This document shows, in pieces, positions 51,262 through 60,818 of a stretch of DNA of 64,000 nt (within the stretch, counting starts at the first letter, position 1; each line of letters opens with the position of its first letter). The position numbers and the translations under genes were made by a program. Source of the stretch: Xanthobacteraceae bacterium (GTDB lineage: Bacteria; Pseudomonadota; Alphaproteobacteria; Rhizobiales; Xanthobacteraceae). The notes below the pieces were generated by a model, which was not told where the DNA came from, ran no database searches, and saw nothing but the letters and a program-made list of their open reading frames with translations. The stretch is taken from the NCBI GenBank assembly GCA_004297465.1, contig SCUB01000010.1:62001-126000 (forward strand), in the 5' to 3' direction.

Positions 51262-52406
51262 GCCAGGCGACGACATGGCGGCCGAGCGCGCTGCTGCTGG
51301 TCTGCGCGGTGACTTGCGCGCTGGCCTGCGCGCTGGCCTGGCCGGCACAGGCCCAGGGAACGAGCCCTGCCCCGCAAGCCACCTACAAGCCAGCCGCCAA
51401 GCAGGCCAAACCCAAAGCCGAATCCAAGGCCAAGGCCCCCAGCAAGGCCAAGGCCGTCAAGGAGAAGGACGACGGCGACAAGGCCGGTTCGGACGTGGTG
51501 CCGTCCTCACCGGCCAAGGGCCCGTTCAGCCGCGCCTCGCAGACCTTCACCCCGGCCGACGCCAGCGATCCGGCGGTCGACGCCGCCTTCGGGGCCTATC
51601 AGCGCGGCTACTATCTCACCGCGCTGAAGATCGCCACCGAGCAGGCCGAGAACGCCGGCAGCACCCAGGCGATGACCCTGATCGGCGAAATCTACGCCAA
51701 CGGCCGCGGCGTGGTGCGCGATGACGCCAAGGCGGTGGCGTGGTATCGCCGCGCCGCCGAGAAGGGTGACCGCAACGCCATCTTCGCGGTCGCCATGTTT
51801 CACATCGCCGGACGCGGCGGACTGTCCAGCCGCGACGAGGGCGCAAAGCTGCTGGCCGACGCCGCCAAACTCGGCCACGGTCCCGCCGCCTACAATCTCG
51901 GCCTGCTTTATCTCGACGGCAACCAGTTCCCTCAGGATCTTGCCCGCGCCGCCGAACTGTTCCGCCAGGCCGCCGATGCCGGGCTCCCCGAGGCGCAATA
52001 CGCGCTCGCCACCTTCTACAAGGAAGGCCGCGGCGTAAAACAGGATGCCGCCGAGGCCGCGCGGCTACTCGGCGCAGCGGCGCTGGCCGATAATGTCGAT
52101 GCCCAGATCGAGCTCGCCATCGCGCTGTTCAACGGCACCGGCATCGTCAAGAACGAACCCGCCGCGGTGACCCTGTTGCGCCGCGCCGCCACGCAGGGCA
52201 GTCCGGTGGCGCAAAACCGCCTGGCGCGCGTGCTCGCCTATGGCCGGGGCGCGCCGATGGACCGTTCCGAGGCGCTGAAATGGCATCTCATCGCCAAGAC
52301 CGGCGGCGCCGGCGATCCCAATCTCGACGAGATGCTGGCCCAGGTCACCCCGGAGCAGAAATCCAAGGCCGAGGCCGCCGCCAGGCGCTGGCTCGGCGGC
52401 CGCTGA
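51258..52406 (+). CDS. Sel1-repeat (TPR-like) exported protein
   Basis: 382 aa. Signal peptide MSQATTWRPSALLLVCAVTCALACALAWPAQAQ, a Lys/Ala/Pro-rich linker to about residue 85, then about six Sel1-like repeats (AMTLIGEIYANGRGVVRDDAKAVAWYRRAAEKGD; PAAYNLGLLYLDGNQFPQDLARAAELFRQAADAG; and similar). Such periplasmic repeat proteins act as scaffolds for envelope or signalling partners. Translationally coupled to the ThiE-like gene. Confidence 0.85.
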   Translation: MSQATTWRPSALLLVCAVTCALACALAWPAQAQGTSPAPQATYKPAAKQAKPKAESKAKAPSKAKAVKEKDDGDKAGSDVVPSSPAKGPFSRASQTFTPADASDPAVDAAFGAYQRGYYLTALKIATEQAENAGSTQAMTLIGEIYANGRGVVRDDAKAVAWYRRAAEKGDRNAIFAVAMFHIAGRGGLSSRDEGAKLLADAAKLGHGPAAYNLGLLYLDGNQFPQDLARAAELFRQAADAGLPEAQYALATFYKEGRGVKQDAAEAARLLGAAALADNVDAQIELAIALFNGTGIVKNEPAAVTLLRRAATQGSPVAQNRLARVLAYGRGAPMDRSEALKWHLIAKTGGAGDPNLDEMLAQVTPEQKSKAEAAARRWLGGR

Positions 52407-52488
52407 CGCCGCACCCTTGACGCGGCGAGCCCCATGGGGCACCCCATCGCCAGCCCGCTCACCCCCTCTCTCGCCGCCGCCGGAAGCC

Positions 52489-53286
52489 ATGCATCCCCAA
52501 TCCGCCCTTCTCAACGTCATGATCAAGGCTGCGCGGCGCGCCGGACGCAGCCTGGTGCGCGACTTCAACGAGGTCGAGAAACTGCAGGTCTCGGTCAAGG
52601 GTCCGGCCAATTTCGTCAGCGCCGCCGACAAGCGCGCCGAAGAGCTGATCTACGACGAACTCACCAAGGCCCGGCCCGGCTACAGCTTCATCGGCGAGGA
52701 AGGCGGCTCCCGTCCCGGCAGCGATCCGTCCCACACATGGATCGTCGACCCGCTCGACGGCACCACCAATTTCCTTCACGGCATCCCGTATTTTGCCATC
52801 TCGATCGGGCTGCAGCGCGAGGGTACCATCGTCGCCGGGGTGGTGTTCAATCCGGTCACCGACGAACTGTATTTCGGCGAGCGCGGCAAGGGCGCGTTCT
52901 GCAACGATCAGCGCCTGCGCGTGGCGGCGCGGCGGCACCTCATGGATTGCGTCGTCGCCTGCGGCCTGCCCCATTTCGGGCGCGGCGATCTCGAACTGTC
53001 GCGCGCCGAGATGATGGCGGTGCAGCCCACCGTGTCCGGCCTGCGCCGGTTCGGCGCCTCGGCGCTCGATCTCGCCTATGTCGCGGCCGGACGGTTCGAT
53101 GCCTATTGGGAGCGCGATCTGGCGCCGTGGGACATGGCGGCCGGCCTCTTGCTGGTGCGCGAGGCCGGCGGCTTTGTCACCGACCTCGACGACGGCGACC
53201 AGATCCTGGAAAAGGGCAGCGTCCTCGCCGCCAACGCCGCCATCCACCGCGACCTTCTGAAAATCCTCACCACGCTCAACCGCTAG
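52489..53286 (+). CDS. suhB: Inositol monophosphatase family protein (SuhB-like)
   Basis: Mg2+-dependent phosphatase acting on inositol-1-phosphate or a related sugar phosphate. Metal sites GEEGGSRPG, WIVDPLDGTTNFLHGIPYFAISIGL and WERDLAPWDMAAGLLLVREAGG. 265 aa. ATG at 52489 is chosen; an upstream start at 52417 adds a Pro-rich non-family stretch. Confidence 0.93.
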   Translation: MHPQSALLNVMIKAARRAGRSLVRDFNEVEKLQVSVKGPANFVSAADKRAEELIYDELTKARPGYSFIGEEGGSRPGSDPSHTWIVDPLDGTTNFLHGIPYFAISIGLQREGTIVAGVVFNPVTDELYFGERGKGAFCNDQRLRVAARRHLMDCVVACGLPHFGRGDLELSRAEMMAVQPTVSGLRRFGASALDLAYVAAGRFDAYWERDLAPWDMAAGLLLVREAGGFVTDLDDGDQILEKGSVLAANAAIHRDLLKILTTLNR

Positions 53287-53294
53287 AAGACGCC

Positions 53295-53720
53295 ATGACC
53301 ACGCGCAGCCTCGACTTCTATCCGCACCGGACGTTCGAGAAGCTGCGCTACGGCGACACCGACCGGCAGGATCACGTCAACAACGCGGTGTTCGCCACCT
53401 TCCTTGAAACCGGCCGCGTCGAGATCCTGTTCGATCAGGTCAATCCGATCAAGCCGCCGGGCACCTCGTTCGTCATCGTGCGGCTCGAACTCGACTACCG
53501 CGCCGAGGTCAACTGGCCCGGCACGGTGGAGATCGGCACGCGGATCATGGGGTTCGGGCGCAGCACGGTGCGGCTCGACCAGTCGGTGTTCCAGAACGGC
53601 CAGTGCGTCGCGACCGGCCAGACCGTCATCGTGCTCACCGACGATACGACGCACAAATCGACGCCGCTGCCGGCCTCGCTGATCGAGCGCCTGTCAAAAT
53701 ACCTGCGCCCCGACGATTGA
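53295..53720 (+). CDS. Hotdog acyl-CoA thioesterase (4HBT family)
   Basis: 141 aa. LRYGDTDRQDHVNNAVFATFLETGRVEILFDQ is the 4HBT/YbgC-FcbC signature, with the catalytic Asp in DTDRQDHVNN; IRVRLELDYRAEVNWPGTVEIGTRI-like strands follow. The gene starts 8 nt after the suhB stop. In the same frame an open stretch extends upstream inside suhB but is only that gene's shadow; ATG at 53295 is the real start. Substrate unknown. Confidence 0.85.
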   Translation: MTTRSLDFYPHRTFEKLRYGDTDRQDHVNNAVFATFLETGRVEILFDQVNPIKPPGTSFVIVRLELDYRAEVNWPGTVEIGTRIMGFGRSTVRLDQSVFQNGQCVATGQTVIVLTDDTTHKSTPLPASLIERLSKYLRPDD

Positions 53721-53858
53721 TCCCCGCCCACGGCTTCAAGTCCGCGTTGCGAATCAATATTCCCGGCGATTTCCCGCGCCCGCCGCTTTTCTCCCGCCAC
53801 CGCTATGCCATTATGCGGGACAAAGCTGTTTCACGCCTCACACGGGTGATCTCCGCAC

Positions 53859-54896
53859 ATGGCGCAGGACGACGTTTTCGACAGGACCGCTTCCGACCGG
53901 CGCGGCGCCGGCCGGCCTCCTCCCGACATCGAGCCGGTGAAGCTGACATCGCCGCGCATTTTCCTCGTCCGCATGGTGGTGTTCCTGATCCTGTGCGGTC
54001 TGCTCGTCGTGGTGCTGTACAGGCAGATCTGGGCCGCCTTCCTCGCCAACCCCGGCCTCAACGGCCTGATCGTCGCCGTGCTCGTCATCGGCATCGTCTT
54101 GGCGTTCCGCCAGGTGCTGCGGCTGTATCCGGAAGTGGCGTGGGTCAACAGCTTCCGCATCGCCGATCCGGGCCTCGTGATCGAGCGCCGCCCGGTTCTG
54201 CTGGCGCCGATGGCCACCCTGCTCGGCGAACGCATCGGCCGCATGGCGATCACGCAGCAGACCATGCGCCACCTGCTCGACTCCATCGCCACCAGGCTCG
54301 ACGAGTCGCGCGACATCGCCCGCTACATGACCGGCCTCCTGGTGTTCCTCGGCCTGCTCGGCACCTTCTGGGGCCTGATCGAGACCGTCGGCTCGGTCGG
54401 CAAGGTGATCGAGGGGCTCAAGGTCAGCGGCGACGCCACCGCGGTGTTCGACACGCTCAAAGAGGGCCTCGCCGCGCCGCTCGGCGGCATGGGCATCTCG
54501 TTCTCGTCATCGCTGTTCGGCCTCGCCGGCTCGCTGGTGCTCGGCTTCCTCGATCTGCAGTCGGGCGGCGCGCAGAACCGCTTCTACACCGACCTCGAGG
54601 ACTGGCTGTCCACCACCGTGCGCGAATACGGCGCGACGCCGGCAACGGCGGGCGCGCTGACGGCGGCCGACCTTCATCCCGTGGTGGAGCGGCTGCGCGC
54701 CGCGGTCGAGGACATGGGCACCAGCCGCGGCGCCACCTCCGCCATGGCCAATCTCGCCGAAGCGATCCAGGGCCTCGTGCATCACATGCGCTCGGAGCAG
54801 CAGATGATCCGCGAATGGGCCGACGCCCAGGGCGAGCAGAACCGCGACATCAAGCGCCTGCTCGAGGCGCTGAACCATCCGCCGGGCGGGGCCTGA
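53859..54896 (+). CDS. MotA/TolQ/ExbB-like proton channel protein of unknown partner system
   Basis: 345 aa. N-terminal two helices (FLVRMVVFLILCGLLVVVLY; GLIVAVLVIGIVLAF), then the stator-family helices TGLLVFLGLLGTFWGLIETV and GGMGISFSSSLFGLAGSLVLGFLD, which carry the channel-lining motif of MotA/ExbB/TolQ. The C-terminal about 80 residues are coiled coil. It is followed after 4 nt by a MotB-like/OmpA protein. TolQ/TolR exist separately at 33.7-34.8 kb, so this is a second ion-driven envelope motor; no flagellar genes are near. Function not established. Confidence 0.82.
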   Translation: MAQDDVFDRTASDRRGAGRPPPDIEPVKLTSPRIFLVRMVVFLILCGLLVVVLYRQIWAAFLANPGLNGLIVAVLVIGIVLAFRQVLRLYPEVAWVNSFRIADPGLVIERRPVLLAPMATLLGERIGRMAITQQTMRHLLDSIATRLDESRDIARYMTGLLVFLGLLGTFWGLIETVGSVGKVIEGLKVSGDATAVFDTLKEGLAAPLGGMGISFSSSLFGLAGSLVLGFLDLQSGGAQNRFYTDLEDWLSTTVREYGATPATAGALTAADLHPVVERLRAAVEDMGTSRGATSAMANLAEAIQGLVHHMRSEQQMIREWADAQGEQNRDIKRLLEALNHPPGGA

Positions 54897-54900
54897 CGCC

Positions 54901-55923
54901 ATGGCCCTCGCACGCGCGCGCCGCAACGACCACGGCTTCAACTACTGGCCGGGGTTTGTCGATGCGCTCTCGACCCTGATCCTCGGCATCATCTTCCTGC
55001 TGTCGGTGTTCGTCGTGGTGCAGTTCTTCCTGACGCAGGAAGTTTCCGGCAAGGACAAGGCGCTGGAGCGCCTCAACGCGCAGGTTGCGCAACTGTCGGA
55101 ACTGCTGTCGCTGGAAAAATCCGGCAAGCTCAACCTCGAGGAGCAGCTTGCTTCGCTGCGCGCCGGCCTTGCCACCGCCGAAGCCGAGCGCGACCGTGTC
55201 CGTGGCCTCTATGACGGCCTCACCAGCGCCGGCACCGCCGGGCGCGCCGGCGAACTCGCCAAGGCGCTGGAGTCGGAAAAGCAGGTGTCGGGCCGCGCGC
55301 TGGCGCAGGTCGAGATCCTCAATCAGCAGATCGCCGCGCTGCGCCGCCAACTCGCCGCGATCGAGGAAGCCCTCGAAGCCTCGGAGAAGCGCGACCGCGA
55401 ATCGCAGGCCCGCATCACCGATCTCGGCCAGCGCCTCAACGTCGCGCTGGCGCAGCGGGTGCAGGAGCTGTCGCGCTACCGCTCGGAATTCTTCGGCCGG
55501 CTGCGCACCATCCTCGGCAACCGGCCCGACATCCGCGTCGTCGGCGACCGTTTCGTGTTCCAGTCGGAAGTGTTCTTCGATACCGGTCAGGCGGTGCTGC
55601 TGCCGGACGGCCGCGTCGAACTCGACAAGCTCGGCGATGCCGTGATCGAACTGGAAAAACAGATTCCACCCGAGATCGCCTGGGTGCTGCGCGTCGACGG
55701 CCACACCGACGTGCGGCCGATCCGCAGCCCGCAATTTCCCTCCAACTGGGAGCTGTCGGCGGCGCGCGCCATCTCGGTGGTTCAGTACCTGATGTCGCGC
55801 GGCGTGTCGCCGCAGCGCCTCGTCGCCGCCGGATTCGGCGAATTCCAGCCGCTCGAAACCGACCGCACCGAAGAAGCCTTCCGCCGCAACCGCCGCATCG
55901 AACTGAAACTGACCGAACGGTAA
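54901..55923 (+). CDS. MotB/OmpA-like peptidoglycan-binding stator partner
   Basis: 340 aa. A single N-terminal helix with an acidic residue at its start (GFVDALSTLILGIIFLLSVFVVVQFF, Asp21) mirrors the proton-carrying Asp of MotB; then a long coiled coil (residues about 45-170) and a C-terminal OmpA domain (VFFDTGQAVLLPDGRVELDKLGDAV...LRVDGHTDVRPI...NWELSAARAISVVQYLMSRGV) that binds peptidoglycan. Coupled to the MotA-like gene. The coiled coil is far longer than in MotB, placing the OmpA domain far from the channel. Confidence 0.82.
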   Translation: MALARARRNDHGFNYWPGFVDALSTLILGIIFLLSVFVVVQFFLTQEVSGKDKALERLNAQVAQLSELLSLEKSGKLNLEEQLASLRAGLATAEAERDRVRGLYDGLTSAGTAGRAGELAKALESEKQVSGRALAQVEILNQQIAALRRQLAAIEEALEASEKRDRESQARITDLGQRLNVALAQRVQELSRYRSEFFGRLRTILGNRPDIRVVGDRFVFQSEVFFDTGQAVLLPDGRVELDKLGDAVIELEKQIPPEIAWVLRVDGHTDVRPIRSPQFPSNWELSAARAISVVQYLMSRGVSPQRLVAAGFGEFQPLETDRTEEAFRRNRRIELKLTER

Positions 55924-55928
55924 TACTC

Positions 55929-56381
55929 ATGACAGGCGCGCTCTTCACGCTGCGCGCCTATCGCGCCGGCGACGAGGAAGCTGTTCTGGCGCTGTGGCTG
56001 CGGACCTGGCAGGCCGCCTATCCCGCGATTGATTTCGCCGCGCGGCTGGCGTGGTGGCGCGCGCGCTGGCGCGACGAGCTGGTGCCGGTGGCCGCCATCA
56101 TCGTCGCCGAGGGCACCGACGCCCTCGTCGGCTTCGTCACCATCGACGCCGCCGGCTATCTCGATCAGCTCGTGGTGGCGCCGGAGGCGTGGGGCACACC
56201 CGCCGCCGCCGCGCTGATGGATGCGGCCAAGGAGCGCTCGCCGCGCGGCATCTCGCTGATGGTCAATGCCGACAACGCCCGCGCCATCGCGTTCTACGCC
56301 CGGCACGGCTTCCGCGAGGCCGGCACCGGCGTCAATCAACTGTCGGGCCGCCCGGTGCTGCGCATGAGCTGGACGCCGTGA
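55929..56381 (+). CDS. GNAT family N-acetyltransferase
   Basis: 150 aa, RimI-like: FTLRAYRAGDEEAVLALWLRTWQAAYP at the start, LDQLVVAPEAWGTPAAAALMDAAKERSP (acetyl-CoA loop) and VNADNARAIAFYARHGFREAGTGVN. Substrate unknown. Begins 5 nt after the OmpA-like gene, so it may be part of that transcript. Confidence 0.88.
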   Translation: MTGALFTLRAYRAGDEEAVLALWLRTWQAAYPAIDFAARLAWWRARWRDELVPVAAIIVAEGTDALVGFVTIDAAGYLDQLVVAPEAWGTPAAAALMDAAKERSPRGISLMVNADNARAIAFYARHGFREAGTGVNQLSGRPVLRMSWTP

Positions 56382-56402
56382 CGCCTGAATTCAGCTGAGG
56401 AA

Positions 56403-58289
<1,887 letters not shown>

Positions 58290-58479
58290 CTTTGAAGATT
58301 CCGCCGCTAGCCAGCCGCGCGTTCCCCTGATATGCCCGGTCGCGGGCCTGCTGGCAAATATGGCGGTGCGGCTTGTTTCGCCATCGGCGCTGGGTTATAG
58401 ACCGCGCGAACCCGATCACCTCAAGCCCCGACCCTTCGAGGCATGACAGCCGGGCGCCCATGCGCCCCAAGGTTTTGCG

Positions 58480-58716
58480 ATGAAAGCCGAGACCCATCCC
58501 GACTACCACACCATCAAGGTCCAGATGACCGATGGTTCCGAGTTCGTCACCCGCAGCACCTGGGGCAAGGACGGCGATACCATACATCTGGATATCGACT
58601 CCAAGTCGCATCCGGCCTGGACCGGCGGCCAGCAGCAGCTGCTCGACCGCGGCGGCCGCCTGTCGCGGTTCCAGAAGAAGTTCTCGGGCTTCATCAAGGA
58701 AGGCGCCAAGAAGTAA
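58480..58716 (+). CDS. rpmE: 50S ribosomal protein L31 (cysteine-free)
   Basis: 78 aa, [71 protein letters not shown]. It lacks the CxxC zinc ribbon, so it is the zinc-independent form usual in alphaproteobacteria. Followed by a strong terminator. Confidence 0.97.
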   Translation: MKAETHPDYHTIKVQMTDGSEFVTRSTWGKDGDTIHLDIDSKSHPAWTGGQQQLLDRGGRLSRFQKKFSGFIKEGAKK

Positions 58717-58745
58717 GGCGTCCCGCCCGGCGTTAGGACCATCAC

Positions 58746-58772
58746 AAACCCCCGCCGGCGGCGGGGGTTTTT
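58746..58772 (+). terminator. Intrinsic terminator of rpmE
   Basis: 11-bp stem (arm AAACCCCCGCC, loop GGC) ending in TTTTT. Confidence 0.92.
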
Positions 58773-58828
58773 GTTTGCGGCTTGAGTTGTGATCGCGGGC
58801 TGCGGGCCGGGTTGCAGCCTGGGCGTGT

Positions 58829-59371
58829 CTACTCGACCTTGGTCAGGAACGGCGGCCGCCGCTCGAACGCCGCCTTGAGCTGGCCGAGCTGGTGGACCAC
58901 CGGATTGTCGAGCGCCTGCGCGGCCTTCGTCGCGGGAGCATGAATGGTGGCGTCGAGCCGTCGCACCCTGACCTGCAGCGCCATCGAGCGCGCGATGAGA
59001 CCGCACAGCGATTGCGGCAGCTTCGCCATGACGTCGTCAGCCCCCGGTTCCGGCGCGGACAGCTTCACCTTGGTCTTTTCGCGATTGGCCTGGGCGAGCG
59101 ACATCTCGCCCTCCTTCACCGCGCGGTGCAGCAGCAGCCATGAGGCGAGCTGCATCAGACGCGTGGTCAGCCGCATGCTTTCGGTGGCGTAGGCGAGACT
59201 CGCGGAACGGTCGAGCACCTTGGCGTCGGTGCGGCCCGGTCCGTCGAGATAGGCGGCGGTCTCCTCGACCAGATCCATGCCCTCGCGGAACAGCGTGGCG
59301 AACATGGCGGAGCCCGCGAGCCGCTCGCTGAACGAGATCAGTCCGGGCTGGCGCATGGAATGGTCGGACAT
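58829..59371 (-). CDS. DUF1465 / RcdA-like protein
   Basis: 180 aa, helical: LISFSERLAGSAMFATLFREGMDLVEETAAYLDGPGR... with a Thr/Glu-rich middle. The family (DUF1465) includes Caulobacter RcdA, an adaptor for ClpXP degradation of the cell-cycle regulator CtrA. Equivalence of this copy is inferred from family membership. ATG at 59371 is preferred over 59398. Confidence 0.8.
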   Translation of the reverse strand: MSDHSMRQPGLISFSERLAGSAMFATLFREGMDLVEETAAYLDGPGRTDAKVLDRSASLAYATESMRLTTRLMQLASWLLLHRAVKEGEMSLAQANREKTKVKLSAPEPGADDVMAKLPQSLCGLIARSMALQVRVRRLDATIHAPATKAAQALDNPVVHQLGQLKAAFERRPPFLTKVE

Positions 59372-59420
59372 GGTTAACGCCTCACGCAACTGACGCACGA
59401 CTTATGATGAACAAAACATT

Positions 59421-59442
59421 GACTCCGCGCCGGCGCGGAGTC
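59421..59442. repeat. Perfect short-loop hairpin upstream of the RcdA-like gene
   Basis: GACTCCGCGC followed by CG and its exact complement GCGCGGAGTC, 50-71 bases upstream of the start codon. May be a leader structure or the terminator of something upstream. Confidence 0.4.
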
Positions 59443-59538
59443 CAGCGCCGGCCGCGCGAATGAAGAGATATGGTTTCCGGGCAAGCGGCGAAATCCCGAT
59501 CCGGGACAAGCCTGGGCGCCGCGCGCAAAAAAAGACGC

Positions 59539-59640
59539 CAAAAAAGAGCCGCCGTTTCCGGCGGCTCGAAGTTGATAACAGGGAGGCGTCAAACAGAGTG
59601 GACAGGAGCCACTCGGTGTCCAGAGATGGACATCCACAGT
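59539..59640 (-). ncRNA. Small RNA candidate (possibly suhB/mmgR type)
   Basis: Reading the minus strand, three consecutive hairpins are visible: GTCCA-TCTC-TGGAC, GAGTGG-CTCCTGT-CCACTC and a 9-bp terminator stem GAGCCGCCG (59546-59554 with 59559-59567) followed by CTTTTTTGGCG and a further T-run. The single-stranded GACGCCTCCCTGTTATCAAC between hairpins resembles the CU-rich segment of the alphaproteobacterial suhB/mmgR family, from memory and unverified. No open reading frame fits. The terminator itself is well supported; it could instead simply end the arsR-rhodanese transcript. Confidence 0.5.
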
Positions 59641-59731
59641 AATGAACGAGAAAGCTTAATCGCGCGTAAATGAAAGGGTTTTGCAATATCCTGGTGACGA
59701 TTGCCGCGCGCAAATCATGCTTGCGCTGACT

Positions 59732-60388
59732 TCATTCGACCGGAAGACCACTCGCCTTCCACTCGGGATAACCGTCCTCAAGGCGGCGCGCGTCATAGCC
59801 ATGCTGGCGCAGGAAAGAGACGGCCTGATACGACAAGACACAGTAAGGCCCGCGGCAGTATGCAATGACTGGCCTCTCCTTCGGCAATTCCGTCAGCCGT
59901 GATTCCAGTTGCTGAAGGCTGATGTTCGTTGCGCCCGGCAGATGACCGAGAGAAAATTCGTCCTCGGGACGAACATCGAGAAGCGTGGTGGTGCCGTCGC
60001 GCAATCGCGCGAGCAGTTCCTGCTGACTCACCGGCTCCATCGCATCGAGATTGCCGAAATAGGTTCCGACGACCTCCCTAACCTCGGCGATGTTGTGCTC
60101 CGCAAGTTTTCTTAACACCGCAATGGCCTCGATGATCGGGCCATCCGCCAGCCGGTAGAGAACCTTCTTGCCCTCGCGCCTGGCTGTCACCAGTCCGCCG
60201 CGCCGCAACTGCTGCAGATGCTGGGAGACGTTGGCGAAGGCCAGTCCGGTCAGAGTGGCCAGCGCCTCCACGGAACGCGGGCCCTGGCCGAGATGCTCCA
60301 ACAGTTCAAGCCGGTGTTCATGCCCCAGCGTCCGCGCGAGGGCGGCAAATTGCATATTCAGCAGGCGCTTTGGCGAGATACTTGACAT
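59732..60388 (-). CDS. ArsR-family regulator fused to a rhodanese domain
   Basis: 218 aa. Residues about 10-95 form an ArsR winged helix (LARTLGHEHRLELLEHLGQGPRSVEALATLTGLAFANVSQHLQQLRRGGLVTARREGKKVLYRL); residues about 120-218 a rhodanese with active-site loop CRGPYC. The winged-helix domain contains no cysteine, so the usual ArsR/BigR thiol sensor is absent and the rhodanese is the likely sensory part. Divergent from dsrE-MFS over a 76-bp region with a palindrome. ATG at 60388; ATG at 60355 possible. Confidence 0.9.
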   Translation of the reverse strand: MSSISPKRLLNMQFAALARTLGHEHRLELLEHLGQGPRSVEALATLTGLAFANVSQHLQQLRRGGLVTARREGKKVLYRLADGPIIEAIAVLRKLAEHNIAEVREVVGTYFGNLDAMEPVSQQELLARLRDGTTTLLDVRPEDEFSLGHLPGATNISLQQLESRLTELPKERPVIAYCRGPYCVLSYQAVSFLRQHGYDARRLEDGYPEWKASGLPVE

Positions 60389-60394
60389 CCGATC

Positions 60395-60400
60395 ACTATA
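60395..60400 (-). promoter_or_regulatory. Predicted -10 of the arsR-rhodanese gene
   Basis: TATAGT on the minus strand, with a weak CGTTCA -35 at 60418-60423 (17-base spacing). The palindrome 60404-60421 lies between the two. The inferred start is close to the ATG at 60388, so the mRNA could be leaderless. Confidence 0.4.
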
Positions 60401-60403
60401 TCA

Positions 60404-60421
60404 TTCAATTTAGCAATTGAA
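60404..60421. promoter_or_regulatory. Operator-like palindrome between arsR-rhodanese and dsrE
   Basis: TTCAATT-TAGC-AATTGAA, exact 7-4-7 dyad in an AT-rich 76-bp divergent region, 16 bases from the regulator start and 44 from the dsrE start. A second perfect palindrome, ATATGCATAT, lies at 60436-60445. Confidence 0.65.
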
Positions 60422-60464
60422 CGATATTCTCTGAAATATGCATATCATTTTTGGAGAATGACGC

Positions 60465-60818
60465 ATGCAAATTCTCACCATCCTCAATGATCCGCCTTAC
60501 GGCACGGAGCGAGTCTACAACGGTTTGCGCCTGACCGCCGCTCTCCAGAAGGCCTCCGCGGACGCGATCCCGACCGTGTTTCTGATGGCCGACGCCGTCA
60601 CCGCCGCCAAGCGTGGGCAGAAAACGCCAGACGGTTTCTACAACGTCGAACGGATGATCCGGCACATCCTGTCAGCGTCCGGACACGTGCTGCTTTGCGG
60701 CTCATGCCTCGATGCGCGCGGTCTTGTCATGGGCGACCTGATCGACGGCGTAAGGCGCAGCACCATGGATGAACTGGCGACACTGGCCATCCAGGCCGAA
60801 AAGGTACTGGTGTTCTAA
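60465..60818 (+). CDS. DsrE/DsrF-like sulfur-relay family protein
   Basis: 117 aa. MQILTILNDPPYGTERVYNGLRLTAALQK, VFLMADAV and LLCGSCLDARG are DsrE/YchN-like; the CGSC pair and the rhodanese in the divergent regulator point to persulfide chemistry. GGAG precedes the ATG. The stop overlaps the MFS start (TAATG). Confidence 0.82.
   Translation: MQILTILNDPPYGTERVYNGLRLTAALQKASADAIPTVFLMADAVTAAKRGQKTPDGFYNVERMIRHILSASGHVLLCGSCLDARGLVMGDLIDGVRRSTMDELATLAIQAEKVLVF

Noticed and set aside
52434-53294. Long N-terminal extension of the thioesterase frame through suhB
   Set aside because: Arg-rich shadow of suhB; the thioesterase starts at ATG 53295 with its signature right after.
53859-55923. Zorya defence system
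   Set aside because: Only the stator-like pair is present; no ZorC/ZorD/ZorE-type genes follow, and a GNAT gene and an ABC exporter come next.
59732-60388. ArsR-rhodanese as arsenic regulator of the arsC operon
   Set aside because: It lies 51 kb away, has its own divergent operon and palindrome, and lacks the cysteines that sense arsenite.
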